Of a stretch of DNA of 64,000 nt, positions 37,830 through 51,157 are shown in pieces (position 1 is the stretch's first letter; the number at the start of each line of letters is the position of its first letter). The notes beneath the pieces are model-generated. The model did not search any database, had not been told where the DNA came from, and saw only the letters and a program-made list of their open reading frames with translations. Source of the DNA: Combretum micranthum (Eukaryota > Streptophyta > Magnoliopsida > Myrtales > Combretaceae); NCBI GenBank assembly GCA_024138025.1, contig JAMXBD010000012.1, forward strand, positions 62,001 through 126,000. The letters run 5' to 3'. A program made the position numbers and the translations under genes.

Positions 37830-40800
37830 GGGACCTTACGAGAGTGTTTTTCATCGAAAATATTTAACTTGAGAGTTTTAATAAACTTCAAGCCATTACA
37901 CCAAAAGATACCTGATGATAGAGTTCCACCATCTTTATATTCAAGAGGTATCACGGGTTTAGTAGGGGATTTATATCACATTTGATATGCATGAACAAAT
38001 TAAAATGGAACCACAATTTCGAGTTCTATTCTTATTCTCATGTTTGAAAGCATTTTTAAAGGTTAGAATTATGACTCCAGAGAATCACCGGTCTTAGCTT
38101 CAAAGGGTAATTTGATTCCATTTTTGAGGGCGAAGTTATAATTCATTTTCCTCTCATTAATACTAATTATTTGAATTACTTTTTTATCCAACTACATTAT
38201 TGTTATCCACATTTATTACTAAAGTTTATTTTGACATAAATATTTTATTTCATTCAATTCCATGATATATCTAAATATAGAATTAGATTATTCATTTCCT
38301 TACTCATTCCATTTTTTCGATTTTAATCCATTCGATTTTAAATGATTCTTATGGAAAGTAGAGGAATTACCAGTATGCCTCTCTCCCGGATGTTCCATAA
38401 TCGACCATTGACATGCCTCGCTCACTACCGATGAATCAGTAGCAATACAATGATCGTCACTTCCATCCATCACCCATTCAACATTCCATCTTAGGAATCC
38501 TTTCATGATATTTATAATAGGTGAATCCACAGATATACACACAATATATAAGTAGGCGTACGCCACCATGTATCACAGGACACAATAGAGTAGGGTATTC
38601 GTTTGATTTAAACAAGCTTCTTAACCAACCAGTTCTAGCTCACCTATGTTGGACAAATGATTTTGGTCAATCATTGCATTACAATATACAATAATTATGT
38701 ATAACATAAACTTACATATACTCATAACCACATTTATATACGTTTCGGTTTGTTTCACATTACAAGTGATATTTGAAGATATGGTTGACAAAGTATTACT
38801 TCAAAAAAAAAAAAATTAATAAAACTTGGTCTCTATGTTTGACTTATTTTCTATTTTATTTCTTATACTTTTATTTATATATATAAGTCTTCATGGTTTT
38901 AAAGCTTTTATTTTTAGTCTTCTGTTGATTTTGTTGAAAGTTCCCTTAAGTCTTCATAAAGATCAAATGTGATAGGCACATTACAATTAATTTAATGAAC
39001 TAATATTTTTAAATTAAATAATACCGTATACATTAAAAAAAATTATCTATTAATTTTTCAACGTGTCAAATTATCTTTCTAAGATGAAATCAAGACACAC
39101 CACTCATAAATATCTTGCAAGGAATTACCGTATATAGGGTTTGGGATAGGTTTTAAGTATTTTTACAAGGTTTTGAGTCGACTTTAGAATTCATTGGGAG
39201 CATGAGCCGATAGGTCGTGAGTTTTTAATGTATTTTGTTTAATTTCAAGTTGACGTATTTTATATTGTTTTTTAAATTAGGTCAATTCCAAGTGTTCTAT
39301 TAATCTTAATGGGTGGATTTTACGTTTAAAGGTAGAAATCATAAAAGGTTTAAGACAGGTTTTAGAAAATTTTATAAGGTATTGAGGCGGGTATAAAATA
39401 AAATATGTTACAAACCTACTTTAATTCCCTAATTTCTTAATGTTGCAACGATTCTCATTGTTGTAATGTCTTTCATTTCAAGGAAATGCCAAAATGGGTG
39501 TAAAACACAGAAAACATTTTATTTGCAACTTGGATTGGCTAAATTCGTAGATGATGAAGATTGCATAAGAAAGTTAAGGATGACTTCGAGAAGGAATCGG
39601 ACTCATCTAAAATGCCCAGCTGCGTTATCAAAATTACCAATAAAATAGGAAATGAAAGGCTTTGTAATAATACAATGCAAAAACTCCTAATATATGATGA
39701 TGAAAACGCTTGTACATCTGCCTTTTGTTTTGTGTCTCGATCACACAAAAGTAATTATTGGTGTTTGCCATTATATCCTAAAATTTTCCAAAATATGGTA
39801 GAGGAAAGTGTATCCTTTTCTTCTCTCTCTCTCCCTTTTTAGCTTAATAATTATTAATTGCTCCATCTGAAATGAAAACTTTAAAGTTTTGACGATGGTT
39901 TCAATTTCCCAATTGAATAATCATGACGTAGCTTAAGAATTAAGATAAAGGCAGGAAACAATTATAGTAGCCAAATTGCTGGTTCAAACTAACAATACAT
40001 CTTTTCAGACCTTACCCCAAGCTTTGACAAATTCGACTTATCCTAAGGTACTATGAGTATTTAGCAATTATATCTATGTCAATAAGATATATATCGTATA
40101 ACAATATTGATTTTATAAGCCATATAATTGTGACTACATCCTAAAATTCAGACAGAATATCATAGATCGAAACACGCGATATTTTAAATACCTAAAACAA
40201 AGGTTGCATTTCAATGGTACGATTAGAATCTAACGTAATTTAATAAAAAAAATCTCGTTATCCATCAGCCCCTATCATCCTCATTACCTACTAATACTTG
40301 TTTAAAGTGATATACATTGAGTCATCATTATCTAGTTTCACGAATTTCATTAGGAGGGCTTCTTGCAATTAATTGGTGTTTTGGTTATAAAATTAAAAAT
40401 GTTCTTTTTTTCTTTTTTTGTGCATAGAACCTAGTTTTCATGTTCCAATTAACGTAATTGTAATAGGGAAGATTACTGGTTAAAATCTTATTGTTTAGGA
40501 TCCATCCATACAAGCCAAAGACCCGAAGGCAAGCAGTTCGCCTGGGGAAATTGTAGAGCACAAGTGTTTTCTTTAATGCAGCAATTTGTTATAAGTTAAA
40601 TAAGACAACTCTGGTCCTTAGAGGGGGGAAAAAAAGAAAAAATGTTGAATAGGTAACGTATAAGTAGTTATCGATCATGCTTTTAACATATCGTAGAGAT
40701 AATAATAATTACAATCCATGTTTTACTGATACAATTATACATTAAAATATTATTAGTATTTACTTATTTATGTTCCTTGTCTACCACATCATACCTTAAA

Positions 40801-40887
40801 GAGAAGTCCAATGGAGCAAGATAGGAGATAGTTTTCTTAACCAAAAGGTATATTTCGAACTATATATTAGTCAGTAATAGCCGTATA
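37830..40887. repeat. Tandem unit, copy C (proximal part)
   Basis: Starts inside the 3' part of a Cassandra-like LTR (AACTTGAGAGTTTTAATAAA, compare 30541) and runs through the same landmarks as copy B. It is interrupted at 40888 by the large nest and resumes at 61542. The start within a 5S-derived LTR suggests the duplication breakpoint lay there. The TIR element at 37981-38345 matches 30651-31044. Confidence 0.8.
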
Positions 40888-42224
40888 TGTCACACCCCAA
40901 ATAGGATCTAGAGCGCTAATAATTCCGCCACGTATAACACTTGAGTGTTGCACACAAAGGCTATCATTAACGAAATAAGTTTCTAAAAAATTTTAAATTA
41001 AGTACTTCTTACTTAAATTTTATAAATAATAGTGTATGATTTTAAATTAAGTAGTTCTTAAATTTTATAAATAACAATGAATGATCTCTTAATAATACAT
41101 TAGAAACTTCACAATACTAATATTAAACATCCAAATTAATAACAAACAATATCTAACGCATCTAACATGCAAATCATCCAATCTTTCACCAACTTTTAAC
41201 CCATAACCCAAGTAGTCAAAGCATCCATATCAGCATCACCATTATTACCTAAAAAAGAAATGAATGAGCTAAAGCCTAGTATAACAGCAATACAAACACA
41301 CACGATATGATCATATCAACTTAGTTTAATGCAATATAACAACAAAAAATTTAGATCTGTAGTTGAGGTATAGCAAAATGACAGTTGAACACTTACATTA
41401 CGGTAACATGACGGGGAACCTAAGGTCATGAGTAACATCAACTGCTTAGGAGGTTGCTATAGACAGTCCAGATATCTACATCTACTAACTCTATATTGAA
41501 TAAGTAGTTTCGTCTAGGGTCATAGATGTTACTTATCTCTACCTATCACATTTCATAATATAATGGCTCAATCAGTCCCATTAACGTAAGTGACACTATA
41601 TTACTTCTATCCAATCTAGATAGACGTAACCTCACTACCATTTGCTCTATCAATTATCCGCCAAGCCATACATAGTGGCCTAAGTGCTTAACTACTATGC
41701 TGGCATCTCCTCGTAAGGTTGTCACTCTCTAGATCAGATTTTAAAAACGACACAAGTACACTTAAGTAATCATTATTTAGGCCATTGTTAAGTATTAATT
41801 CATTTTAGAATGTCTATTCTAACAAGCAACAACCAAGCCATCGCGTACCTATATACAAATATGAATCCCACCACAAAACATATGATAAGTAATCCAAAAT
41901 CCAAGAATCTCTATAAAGAAGTTATTTCAAATAAGCTTAAAGTTACTAATTCCATCATTTACTCGCATTACATTAATTATTATTCAATCTCTAGGTTACT
42001 TATACACATTTTTGAGATATAACTTGATTCTTTTCTTAAAATACTATTTCATAGATCAATATCAAGTTCTAGAAATTTTGGTTTTTAAATCATTCTATGT
42101 ATTAAAGTTTATTAACTACTTATCTTAACCATCTAGGCTTATTTATAGTAATTAATTCCTTAAAGTGATATTCCTAATAATATATCTTATAACTAATCAA
42201 ATAAATTTTTATCAAGTAGAAAAA

Positions 42225-43890
42225 TGATAGGGACAAATTGCTATACTCATTTGGGTGAATTTATTATCAATTATACTCTAATTCTTGTTTAAATTGAGGA
42301 TAATTGGTACTTAAATAGTAAATATATTCATTTCATGTATAAATAGGGCAAACATCAACATTTGATCAAATTTTACAAAGATTTGAAGTTAAAAATATCA
42401 TCCAAGCAAGATTACGGTCGTATCTAAGCCGATGATCTTCTCGCATGTCATTAAAAGAGCCAATAAGGGTGTTATCTACAAGAGAAGAGGGAAAAATCAC
42501 ACACAGAGAAGGTTATGGCTTATACTACAGTCGTACTATAGGATATGACCTCCTCGGGTTTTACCATCAGATCTATTACGACCGTAAATTGAAGAAGATG
42601 TGAGACCACAGTAGAGATTATGGCCTTCACTATGGCCGTGACATATAGGGGAAATGATAACAACAACCCTAGATAGAAGTAATTACGGGCATAGCCACAT
42701 GTAATAAATCAATCTAAGGAGATAACGGCCTCTACTACGGTCGTAATCTACCTTAGAAAAGCCAATTCCGAGGGTATAACGACCCATGTTACGGCCGTTA
42801 TGGCAGTTATAATTTGCATATTTTCACACCGTTTCGAAATTTAAGTGTCTTTTTGAAGAGGTATAAAGTCTAACGCATCTCTTCACTTATTTAGTGTATT
42901 AAATCGATGAAACATATATATAGTCCTCCAAACCATTGTATGACATCATCGAGTCATTGTAATAGATCAATTTTTTTATCATTCACACACACCATTCAGA
43001 TTTTTCTCCGATAACTACTTGTAAAACATCTTATTCATTATCATTGTACTCGTATAAGAAGTCTATTGTATAGGATCTTGAAGTGTTTTCCAATCCTTAA
43101 GGGTTGTTTTCTTATTCTTTCTTCTTATCTTTTTCCAATATAGGTCGTTTGTCTACATGATGTATGACTAATTATTAGGGTTTGTGTAGCCATATGTTAA
43201 CATGCATTCCAATGAATTGAATGCCTAATACTGTAGGATTTTCTTGTCTCTATATTGTATTAATATATTCTAATTCTAGGTAGTGCATGACTTAGGATTA
43301 GATCATATTTTCACGGGATGCGATTGAGAAATCTACCCATGGAATAGATCTAAACTATAGAGAAAGATTGTCCATGATGCCTAGAGATAGGGTTGTGGAA
43401 TCTTTAGCATATAATTAAATAATTATCTTAGGATCATGTTTATATGCAATTTTAGTCGGCTATTAACTAGGAAGAGATTCCAGTAGCTACGGCTAAGATT
43501 AGGGTTCAATAGACTTGAGAGAGATATTGAACTAATAATTGGAATCTCACAATTAGGAATGAATCAATAACTAATGAAATTGTAGTACATGTTAACTAAT
43601 TGGTGAAGTGAGTCTGAATTGTTAATTGTTAAGTTAAACTTATTTGTTAATTCATATTATAACATAGCTTTAGTTCAGAAGCAATTAGTTATTTAATTTC
43701 AAAATCTCGATTAAATTTAATTTGCTAGATAATAATCAGGAGGGTGAGTAATAGTACTTGTTGACAAACCCAAGGAGTACAACCTTGTAATCCATTCATG
43801 TACTACGATTGATAGGTGCACTTGCCTAGCGTTGATCAAATTATAGGAAGATATCATAGGACATTAATTTATTAAAACTCGGTCAAGACA
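42225..43890 (+). mobile_element. Athila/Tat-like solo LTR
   Basis: Starts TGATAGGGACAAATTG after AAAAA and ends near GGTCAAGACA before AAAAC, a 4-of-5 target duplication. TATA box GTATAAATAG is at 42338-42347. The 3' part (GGAGTACAACCTTG, GTGCACTTGCCTAG) has the style of Athila/Tat LTR ends. No coding sequence. The right boundary is approximate. Confidence 0.55.
42405..42815. repeat. Array of degenerate TACGGCCGTA palindromes
   Basis: Roughly seven spaced units such as ATTACGGTCGTA, TACTACAGTCGTAC, ATTACGACCGTAA, ATTATGGCC..ATGGCCGTGA, TACTACGGTCGTAA and TTACGGCCGTTATGG, spaced about 40-70 bp apart within the LTR's transcribed part. Similar palindromic words occur in other plant LTRs, and their role is not established. 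Confidence 0.6.
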
Positions 43891-43895
43891 AAAAC

Positions 43896-45519
43896 GCACA
43901 CCAAATAACTTATTTAAGATATAATTAGTTCATATATATCATTAATATTTCAACTTTACTCTTAAGTGTTATGAGGAACATAAACTAGCTTCCTAATGGA
44001 TTGTTATCAACTAACAAGTGATTATTTATATCTATTTTATTAAACATTTTTCTAAAATCGAAATAATTAATTATTTAACATAAAATTCATATTGTAATAC
44101 AAAAATGTCTTATTTACATTTATTCCATATTTTTTTTATTAGAATTAATTTCCTCTTGTTTCCAATGTTTCACTTTCCTATTGAAAACTAATACACACTC
44201 TAGCTTAATTGGATCAATTCACTAACTTGTAGACCAAATCTTGAGACCAAATTTTTATGTAAACTTCCAGCTCTTTAATTTACATGTTTCTTAGTTAATT
44301 CGACTTAATTGAATTGGTTTGATATTGCTTAAAAATCAAAAACTTAAAATCTGGTTGGAATAGAGAAACAACATTGATGACTGACTAGTTTTCACAAAAT
44401 TGAGGATGTTCCTAATCGGTTCTTGGCTAGTTCTTTACACCATATTAAAATAGACTTCTTAAGCTTTTAAACTATTATACTCTTACCCCAAAAAGAGAAG
44501 AAAAAATCATTGGTTCAGCCCTATACTTTACCACCACTATGCTGTCCAAAACTTTATTTTGCTCTATTTTTTATATTTTGTAATTTAATATTTAAATATA
44601 GTGAATGTATTTCAAAAATTATGAAAATTTCTAGTTTAAATATAGACACATTAAAATATCATCCCTAAAATTTCATTAAAAAATAAAATCGTTCGATATT
44701 TTATTTAGATTTTACATTTCAATGATTTTAATGACTTTTCAGCCTTTGTTTAACATAAATATTCATAAGCATTCATCACCTAATCATAAATCCATAAATA
44801 TATAAATATAATCTTTGATTACATCATTCAATCAATGATCCTAACTAACCATTAACATGTTCATTCAATGTTATTTTACCTAGTGTATGGTGGAGTTACT
44901 GCAGTTGATTGATCAATGCAATAGACGTGCTAGTCTACCTGAGAGGAGTCTAGGACTAATGACACATGTAAGATGTTGTAAGGAGAGACGTAAAAGGAGA
45001 ACAAGCAAATCTGGTTTCTCAAGTGCATAAGTGTAACAGAATATCAAATCAGATGGATTCGATCGTTTTTTACTCGTTCTTTTGCAAAGTAGTTACTTTG
45101 ATATTTTATGGAGATATTTTAGCAGACTTTAAGCGTTACTCTCAATCTTAGCAATATGTAAAATGGCCGTCCATAAGAAGAGAAGTCTCTTATTTATAGA
45201 TTTTAGATGCTAATGTTAGTCATTGGATGACATCTGAATGGACGAATGAGATTGAGCGTGGTTGATCACTATTAGATCATATCCAAACGATCCTATGATT
45301 ACTATTGAGGCCTTCTTTTTTATATTAGTGGGTTGGGCTTAGAAATGGGCTTAAGGGTTTTTATAATATAAGATAAATCCATTATTCATTTAATTTAGCT
45401 CATTTTTAATGTAAAAAGGCTAAAGGCTTATTTTAGTCTATATAAGCTCTATTTTAATCAAACAAAGCTTAAATTAACTTAAGAATATATTTTTGGAGTC
45501 TACTTTTCCGCACCAACTT
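43896..45519. other. LTR-like DNA without genes
   Basis: Mostly AT-rich. Positions 44880-45480 have the look of a reversed LTR promoter region (ATTTATAGATTTT at about 45190, read on the minus strand). Ends were not found. It may be part of the outer LTR or a further insertion. Confidence 0.3.
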
Positions 45520-47249
45520 AAAACTATCAGGCCCTGAGGGTACCCTAGCAGTAGCAATTAAGCTACACTTGAATACTATTATTAGATTACCTTTGGAGAG
45601 TAACATATTTTTCAAACAACAGGATCTTTTAGTTGCTTTGATAAGAAATGATAAATATATGTAAGACATAAATTAGTAAATAACTGCCATCACAAGTAAC
45701 ATGTATCATAAAGATATTACATACCATATAATCTTTCCAGGAAACTTCAAATACATAACTGATAATCTGTATCCTATCTAGTCTATACTAGAAATAATAG
45801 AAAGTAACTTATCCTAATTTGACCCATAAGCATCAAGCTCCTAAGCTCTTACCGGGGCTATACTCCTAGATATAACTAACCATGGTCATAGGGTAAACTT
45901 GAAATGTCTTTAGGAGTGTGAGCGAAACCACGAGCTCAGTGAATAACCAGATATATTACACATCAAACAAGTTCATTAACAGGTCATATGTAATGCAAAT
46001 AATCAAATATATGCTCAAATACAAGCTTGGATGATCTAGAATCTAAATAGGAACTTTATGACCCACTTGCCCAGAGAGAGACTAAGTTTACAGGAAAATC
46101 AACGATTTCCCGTCTTAGGGTTATCACTTTTAGCTTAATGATGTTTTAACTGCCCATTTCCTGTATCAATCCTTAGAAACTTCCTAAGTATTAATCATTT
46201 CAAATCAATATTATGGACACGTTCTTTGTTGCCACTTAGTTCCCATAGAACTAACGGAACAAAGTAAACCTTGGAAGAACTAACTTGTTAGAAAAACCAA
46301 ATATTAACAAAGAACTGAAATATTAATACGTGGCAGGCTATTACTCATTTTGTATATGCCATAATGCAGTACATGCAATGCACGGCGATGTTATAAGTCA
46401 ATAATTCTTATTCGGATCCATGATGATCATACATTACACACAATAACCATCATACTATTTCACATCAACATTCAATAGTATTATCACTTTCATTAACTCG
46501 TTTTGACATCACAAACAATCAGCTCAAATCAGAATTCATTCTCATTAGGCTTTTCACAACAACTATATTATTATCTTTGCATTACATATACTACTAATTA
46601 CAAGCATAAACATTATAATAGATCTGAGTTACTCACCTTCTCATAGTGGCTAGTCATAATAATTAGCTGGAAAGTCTTCTATAGTATCAAAGTCACCTAG
46701 ATGAATAAAAATTATTCATCAACAAGGCATAAATTATATAACTAAATTCATATGAGTGTCTAAGTGTTTTATATTGGTATTTGGTTTTATTTCTATTACT
46801 ATTTTTGTCCTTTAATGGTCTTATGATAACCATCATTATTTAATATTTTATTTTCATTTTGCTTTTCTTGATATATTTTTATTTGGTAGTCGTAGAATTC
46901 GTATTCAGTATATTAATATTTTTTTCTTTATTATTATCCCTATTTTTATATCGTTGTTTTAGTTAACATATTATGGTAACTAGTATTTATTTCTTATTAT
47001 TTAGTTTCATAGTGTTTCTCTTAATCTACTTTATATAATCATTTTGTCAATTTTAGATTTCACATTATTCATAATTTTAGCTTATTTAGATTTCCATTCT
47101 TATATATTTATCTATAATAAATAAATATTTAATAATTATAGTTGCTAATAATACTAATATTTTCCCATAGTTTTTAGGGCTTAATATTCTTCAAATATTA
47201 TTATTATTATCTGTTTGAGTAAAACAAACTTAATGCAAGAAAATTATGC

Positions 47250-47535
47250 ATGTACACAGGCTTCAACGCCGTCGACGTTGATATCCATATGTCAGTGTTT
47301 TTATGTTTTACATGTTATTTTACGTCAGTGTACGCTGGCTGTAAGCCACCAGCTTTATAACATACGCTGGCTTCTACGCTGCCGATGTCAAATTTGAATT
47401 TGCTGACGTTCGTTCATTTTACGCAAAAATAAATTTTACGTAGCTTATGTTCCAGTGTAACCCGTCTCAACACTGTCGGCCTAATCGTATACGCCACTGG
47501 CGTTGAGCGTATACATTGTCAGCATAAGGGTAGTG
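47250..47535. repeat. GC-rich repeat related to 21761-22035
   Basis: Contains CTTCAACGCCGTCGACGTTG (47261-47280), ACGCTGGCTTCTACGCTGCCGATG and CACTGTCGGCC..CGCCACTGGCGTTGAGCG. The CAACGTCGACGG word is shared with 21768. Embedded in the Tekay LTR. Possible CACTA subterminal relic, with no ends seen. Confidence 0.5.
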
Positions 47536-47981
47536 TTGATACTGTTCATCCTCTTCTTTAATTTTCTCATGATTCGAAACTAAATTTTCTTATTATATAT
47601 ATATAGTATACTTGTATCAAAACTTCTTCTAAGTGTTTTTCTACATTTTACATGTATTATACATGATATATCAGTACATATTACTTCTTTAAATCATCAT
47701 TCAACCTAGTTTCTAGCTTCAACATATAACAAAACACATTAATAGAGTTTTAGGACTAGATATTACCTTATTTGAGTAGATTTGAGGGTGCTAAACTCTC
47801 TTCTAAAGCTAAATTCGGACCTAGGGTCAACAATAACATGGTTTAAGCTTTTGTTTAACATATAACTAACTTAGAAACGAATTTACTTACTTACCTTTGA
47901 TCCTTTCTACTCTTTGTTTGGTGCTCTAATGTTGTAACTTGTCTATAGAGTGTATGTTTGTATGTTTGGGTTGTTGGTCTT

Positions 47982-50206
47982 TGTAGACACTCAATTTTTG
48001 CTCAATTTAAGGCTCAAATTTACGATAAAAATTAGTATTATGTTGAGCTCACAAAAAAAAAAAAGTAAAAAATAGAAAAAATAAAAAAAAGCAAAAATAG
48101 CACAAAAAATAAAAAAAAACAGCAAAAATAAGATAAGATATAGAAGTAGTAAGAAAAATAAAAAAAAATGAGAGAAAAATGAGAGTAGTAAAAAAAAGTA
48201 AATTTAAAAAAAATTATTATTATTCTTTTTAAAAAAATATTAAAAAAAATTATTCGAGCTTGCTATAATATATATTTTTCTTATAAATTGTTTTTAAAAT
48301 TAATTAAACAATTTTTCAAAATTATTTTGTTTAATTAAATGCAATTTTTAAGAGCCTTAAATATTTTTTATGTCGAACCTAACCCAGGCACAGGCCAATG
48401 GCCTAATGGTTAGAACCATTGACACAAGGACTCAACCAGCCATAGGACCTGGGTTTGATTCCATGAAAAGGCAAATTATTATTATTTTTTTCCACATGCT
48501 CTCATTGGCTGGATGAGGTAAGCACACGTGTCCGCAAGCTGACAGTTGAGGTAAGCGCACATGTCAATGAGTGGGTAGGTGAGTGGTAAATGAGTGGTAG
48601 GTGAACGGGTTGAGCATCTATAAATACCCGGCACATAACAAGAATAAGGATATAGAAGAAAAACACAAAAACAGAGAGAAAAAAAAAAGAAGTGGAGAAT
48701 CGCAAAAAAAAAAAAAAAGATAACATAGAGAGAAAAATTCCATACAAATATCGCAACAAAAATCACTCAAAAAAGCTGGAATCAAATAGGTTCTTGGGGG
48801 AAGAAAGCAAATTGATTGTTGGTCTCAGTCTACCCGTGCAGTCAACGGTCAACGGTCAACAGTCCACATCCAGATCAGCGCTCCAGATCAAATCCGCTTT
48901 AATCCAACGGTTCAAGTGAGTCTGTATATTTTATTATATATTTAATATATTTAAATTACGGAAAAATAGTAAAAAAATAGAAAAATGTATGAAAAATAAA
49001 AAAATTTAGAAAAATTCAAAAAAATCCAAAAAAAAATCATAATAAATACTTTTAGTGTAAATTTTCATGATTTATTAGTTTTTGATATTTTTGAATATTT
49101 TATGAATATGTATATGTAAGTAGATTAATTAAAAAAATGTACATATGATGCATGTAATATAGTTTTAGTGTGTTGTATTTACAAAATAATGAATTTTGGA
49201 TGTGTTTTATTTATGTATATATGATAGTAATTAAATATGGGAAAAATAAAAAAAGTAAAAATGATAAAATAAAAAAATGAGTTTTCCTTTAAAGAAAAAG
49301 GGATTTTTTTGAAAAAAAATGGCAAAAATATTTTCAAGAAAATGAAAAAATACTTTAGTTTACATAAATAATGAAAGGATTTTTTTATCAAGAATATTTT
49401 CATATAACATTCAATTAGCTATGAAAGTTCTTATTAAAATTATTCTCATGTAGCATTAAATTAGCCATGAACTCTCATAAAATGATTTAAAAAAAAAAAA
49501 AAAGAAAGACTTAGAAAAATTACATTTTTATAAAATAAAAATTAAGTGATTAGATCATAGGATCATCAAAAATGGTTTTCATAAAAAATAAAAAAATTAA
49601 TGAACTTAAAGTGAAAATAGTTTAAAAATTAAAATAGATCAACAAAGTAAAGTTCTTTTCAAAAGAACTACGTTTTGTCTGATCTCGATTAGCGAGTACG
49701 TAGGCACCTACAGGGCGACAATAAAAAATGGAAAAAATATTTTTTGTTTATTATTTTTTTTATTCTTGTAAATATTGTGAGACTTTAGAAAAAAAATATA
49801 AAAATATATAAAAAAAATGAATAATGTGACTTGTGAATATTGTTTTATAATATATCATTTAAATTTTTGAGCATATAAAGGATGGATTATAAATTTAAAA
49901 TTCCAAAAGTAGTAACCAATTTGGTTTTAATAGATTAGCCCCCGAATCCATGATATCTGGTTTTAAAAATTTGATTTTTAAATCAATTTTTTTTTCACAG
50001 ACCAGTAGCTAAGTTAGGATCAACCGATCCATTGATCCTAGCTTTTATTTTTTCCCAATTTATATTGGGTGGCGACTCCAAAACAATTTTCAAAAATTGA
50101 AATTTCTTTTAACCCTTAGTCGGGGATTCATGTTAGATGGGTTCGGGTTTAATATGAATCGGGTTAGAAGAAATAAACTAGGTGATTGAAAAATCCAGGC
50201 TCGACA
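47982..50206 (+). mobile_element. Solo LTR, Tat/Ogre-like Ty3/gypsy (copy 2)
   Basis: A 2,225-bp LTR, TGTAGACACTC to GGCTCGACA, with perfect target duplications GTCTT (47977-47981 and 50207-50211), inserted in the Tekay LTR. TATA box CTATAAATA is at about 48618-48626. The 3' part matches the 33875-36865 LTR: GAACTACG..GTCTGATC, GAGTACGTAGGCACC, TAGATTAGCCCCCGAA, TGGCGACTCCAAAA. It carries a SINE-like insert. The long frames at 48482-48766 are low-complexity. Confidence 0.88.
48388..48490 (+). mobile_element. tRNA-derived SINE-like insert
   Basis: A box TGGCCTAATGG (48399-48409) and B box GGTTTGATTCC (48452-48462) at tRNA-like spacing, then an ATT-repeat tail (ATTATTATTATT, 48476-48487). Absent from the corresponding part of the 33875-36865 LTR. 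No closed cloverleaf. Confidence 0.6.
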
Positions 50207-51157
50207 GTCTTGTTGTTATTGTGTGGTTTAAGTTGCTGTTTTGGTGTTCTTAAATGGTTTTGTTTGATGCTAATTAAATTGTCTTATATAGAGGGAAGAA
50301 GAATAGTAGCTGCAACTTGGACAGATGATGAAGTTGTTTCCCATCGAATACCCTCTTAAATTGCTGGAGTTCAAATGCATTAATTAGTTTGTGGATTTGG
50401 GACATTCTTATTGGTTTAACCATGTTTTTTATTGACTTTTGTTACCTTATTTGATCCATTTGTCTCAAAATTTCGGTTGTGCATGTTTTAAGGAATTCCT
50501 AGCCACAAATCGAGTACAATTTTACACCGAAAATTGAATAAATTGTTATATAATAAGATTTAGTTAGTTAATTATATTAGTTTTAGGATAGTTTAATAAG
50601 TTAAACAAGTACCAATATGACAATTATTCAAGAGTTTTGTCTCCAAAAATTTATGTAGAGTTCTACAAATTTTCTAGATTGTTATTGAGCTCAACTTTGG
50701 GTTTAAAGTTACGCAGTTAATTATTTTTAAGGTTTTATCTCACCTGATTAGGGTTTTTTAAACTTAATAGATCAATTTTCGTTTTATGCTCTAATAGCTT
50801 TAGAATTTTATAACTAGAATAATAATGTGATCCAAATATTTATTTGGAGTCTATATTATGAGTTTATGGATCTATATTTGTTTTCGTGTATTTATAATCT
50901 TAACGATTCATCGATAAATTATCGTTTTCTAACTATAAGCTTTATTGATTATTCACTTGCTATTACACTTAAAATCTTATTTAAATTATTTTTATTCTTT
51001 GAGCTTTCGATATTGATTATGAGAATCTATTTTTACTATTTGTTATTATTTATTGTACTTTGTTTTAGGGTTTGAAATTATATATAGACTCATTACTACT
51101 TGTGGTTTTATTCTAAAGCCTTGATTGAGTCATATATTAACATTTTATTTTCTATTT

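Noticed and set aside
48482..48919. Overlapping 75-94-aa frames on both strands
   Set aside because: Low-complexity frames from A/T-rich LTR leader sequence inside a solo LTR.
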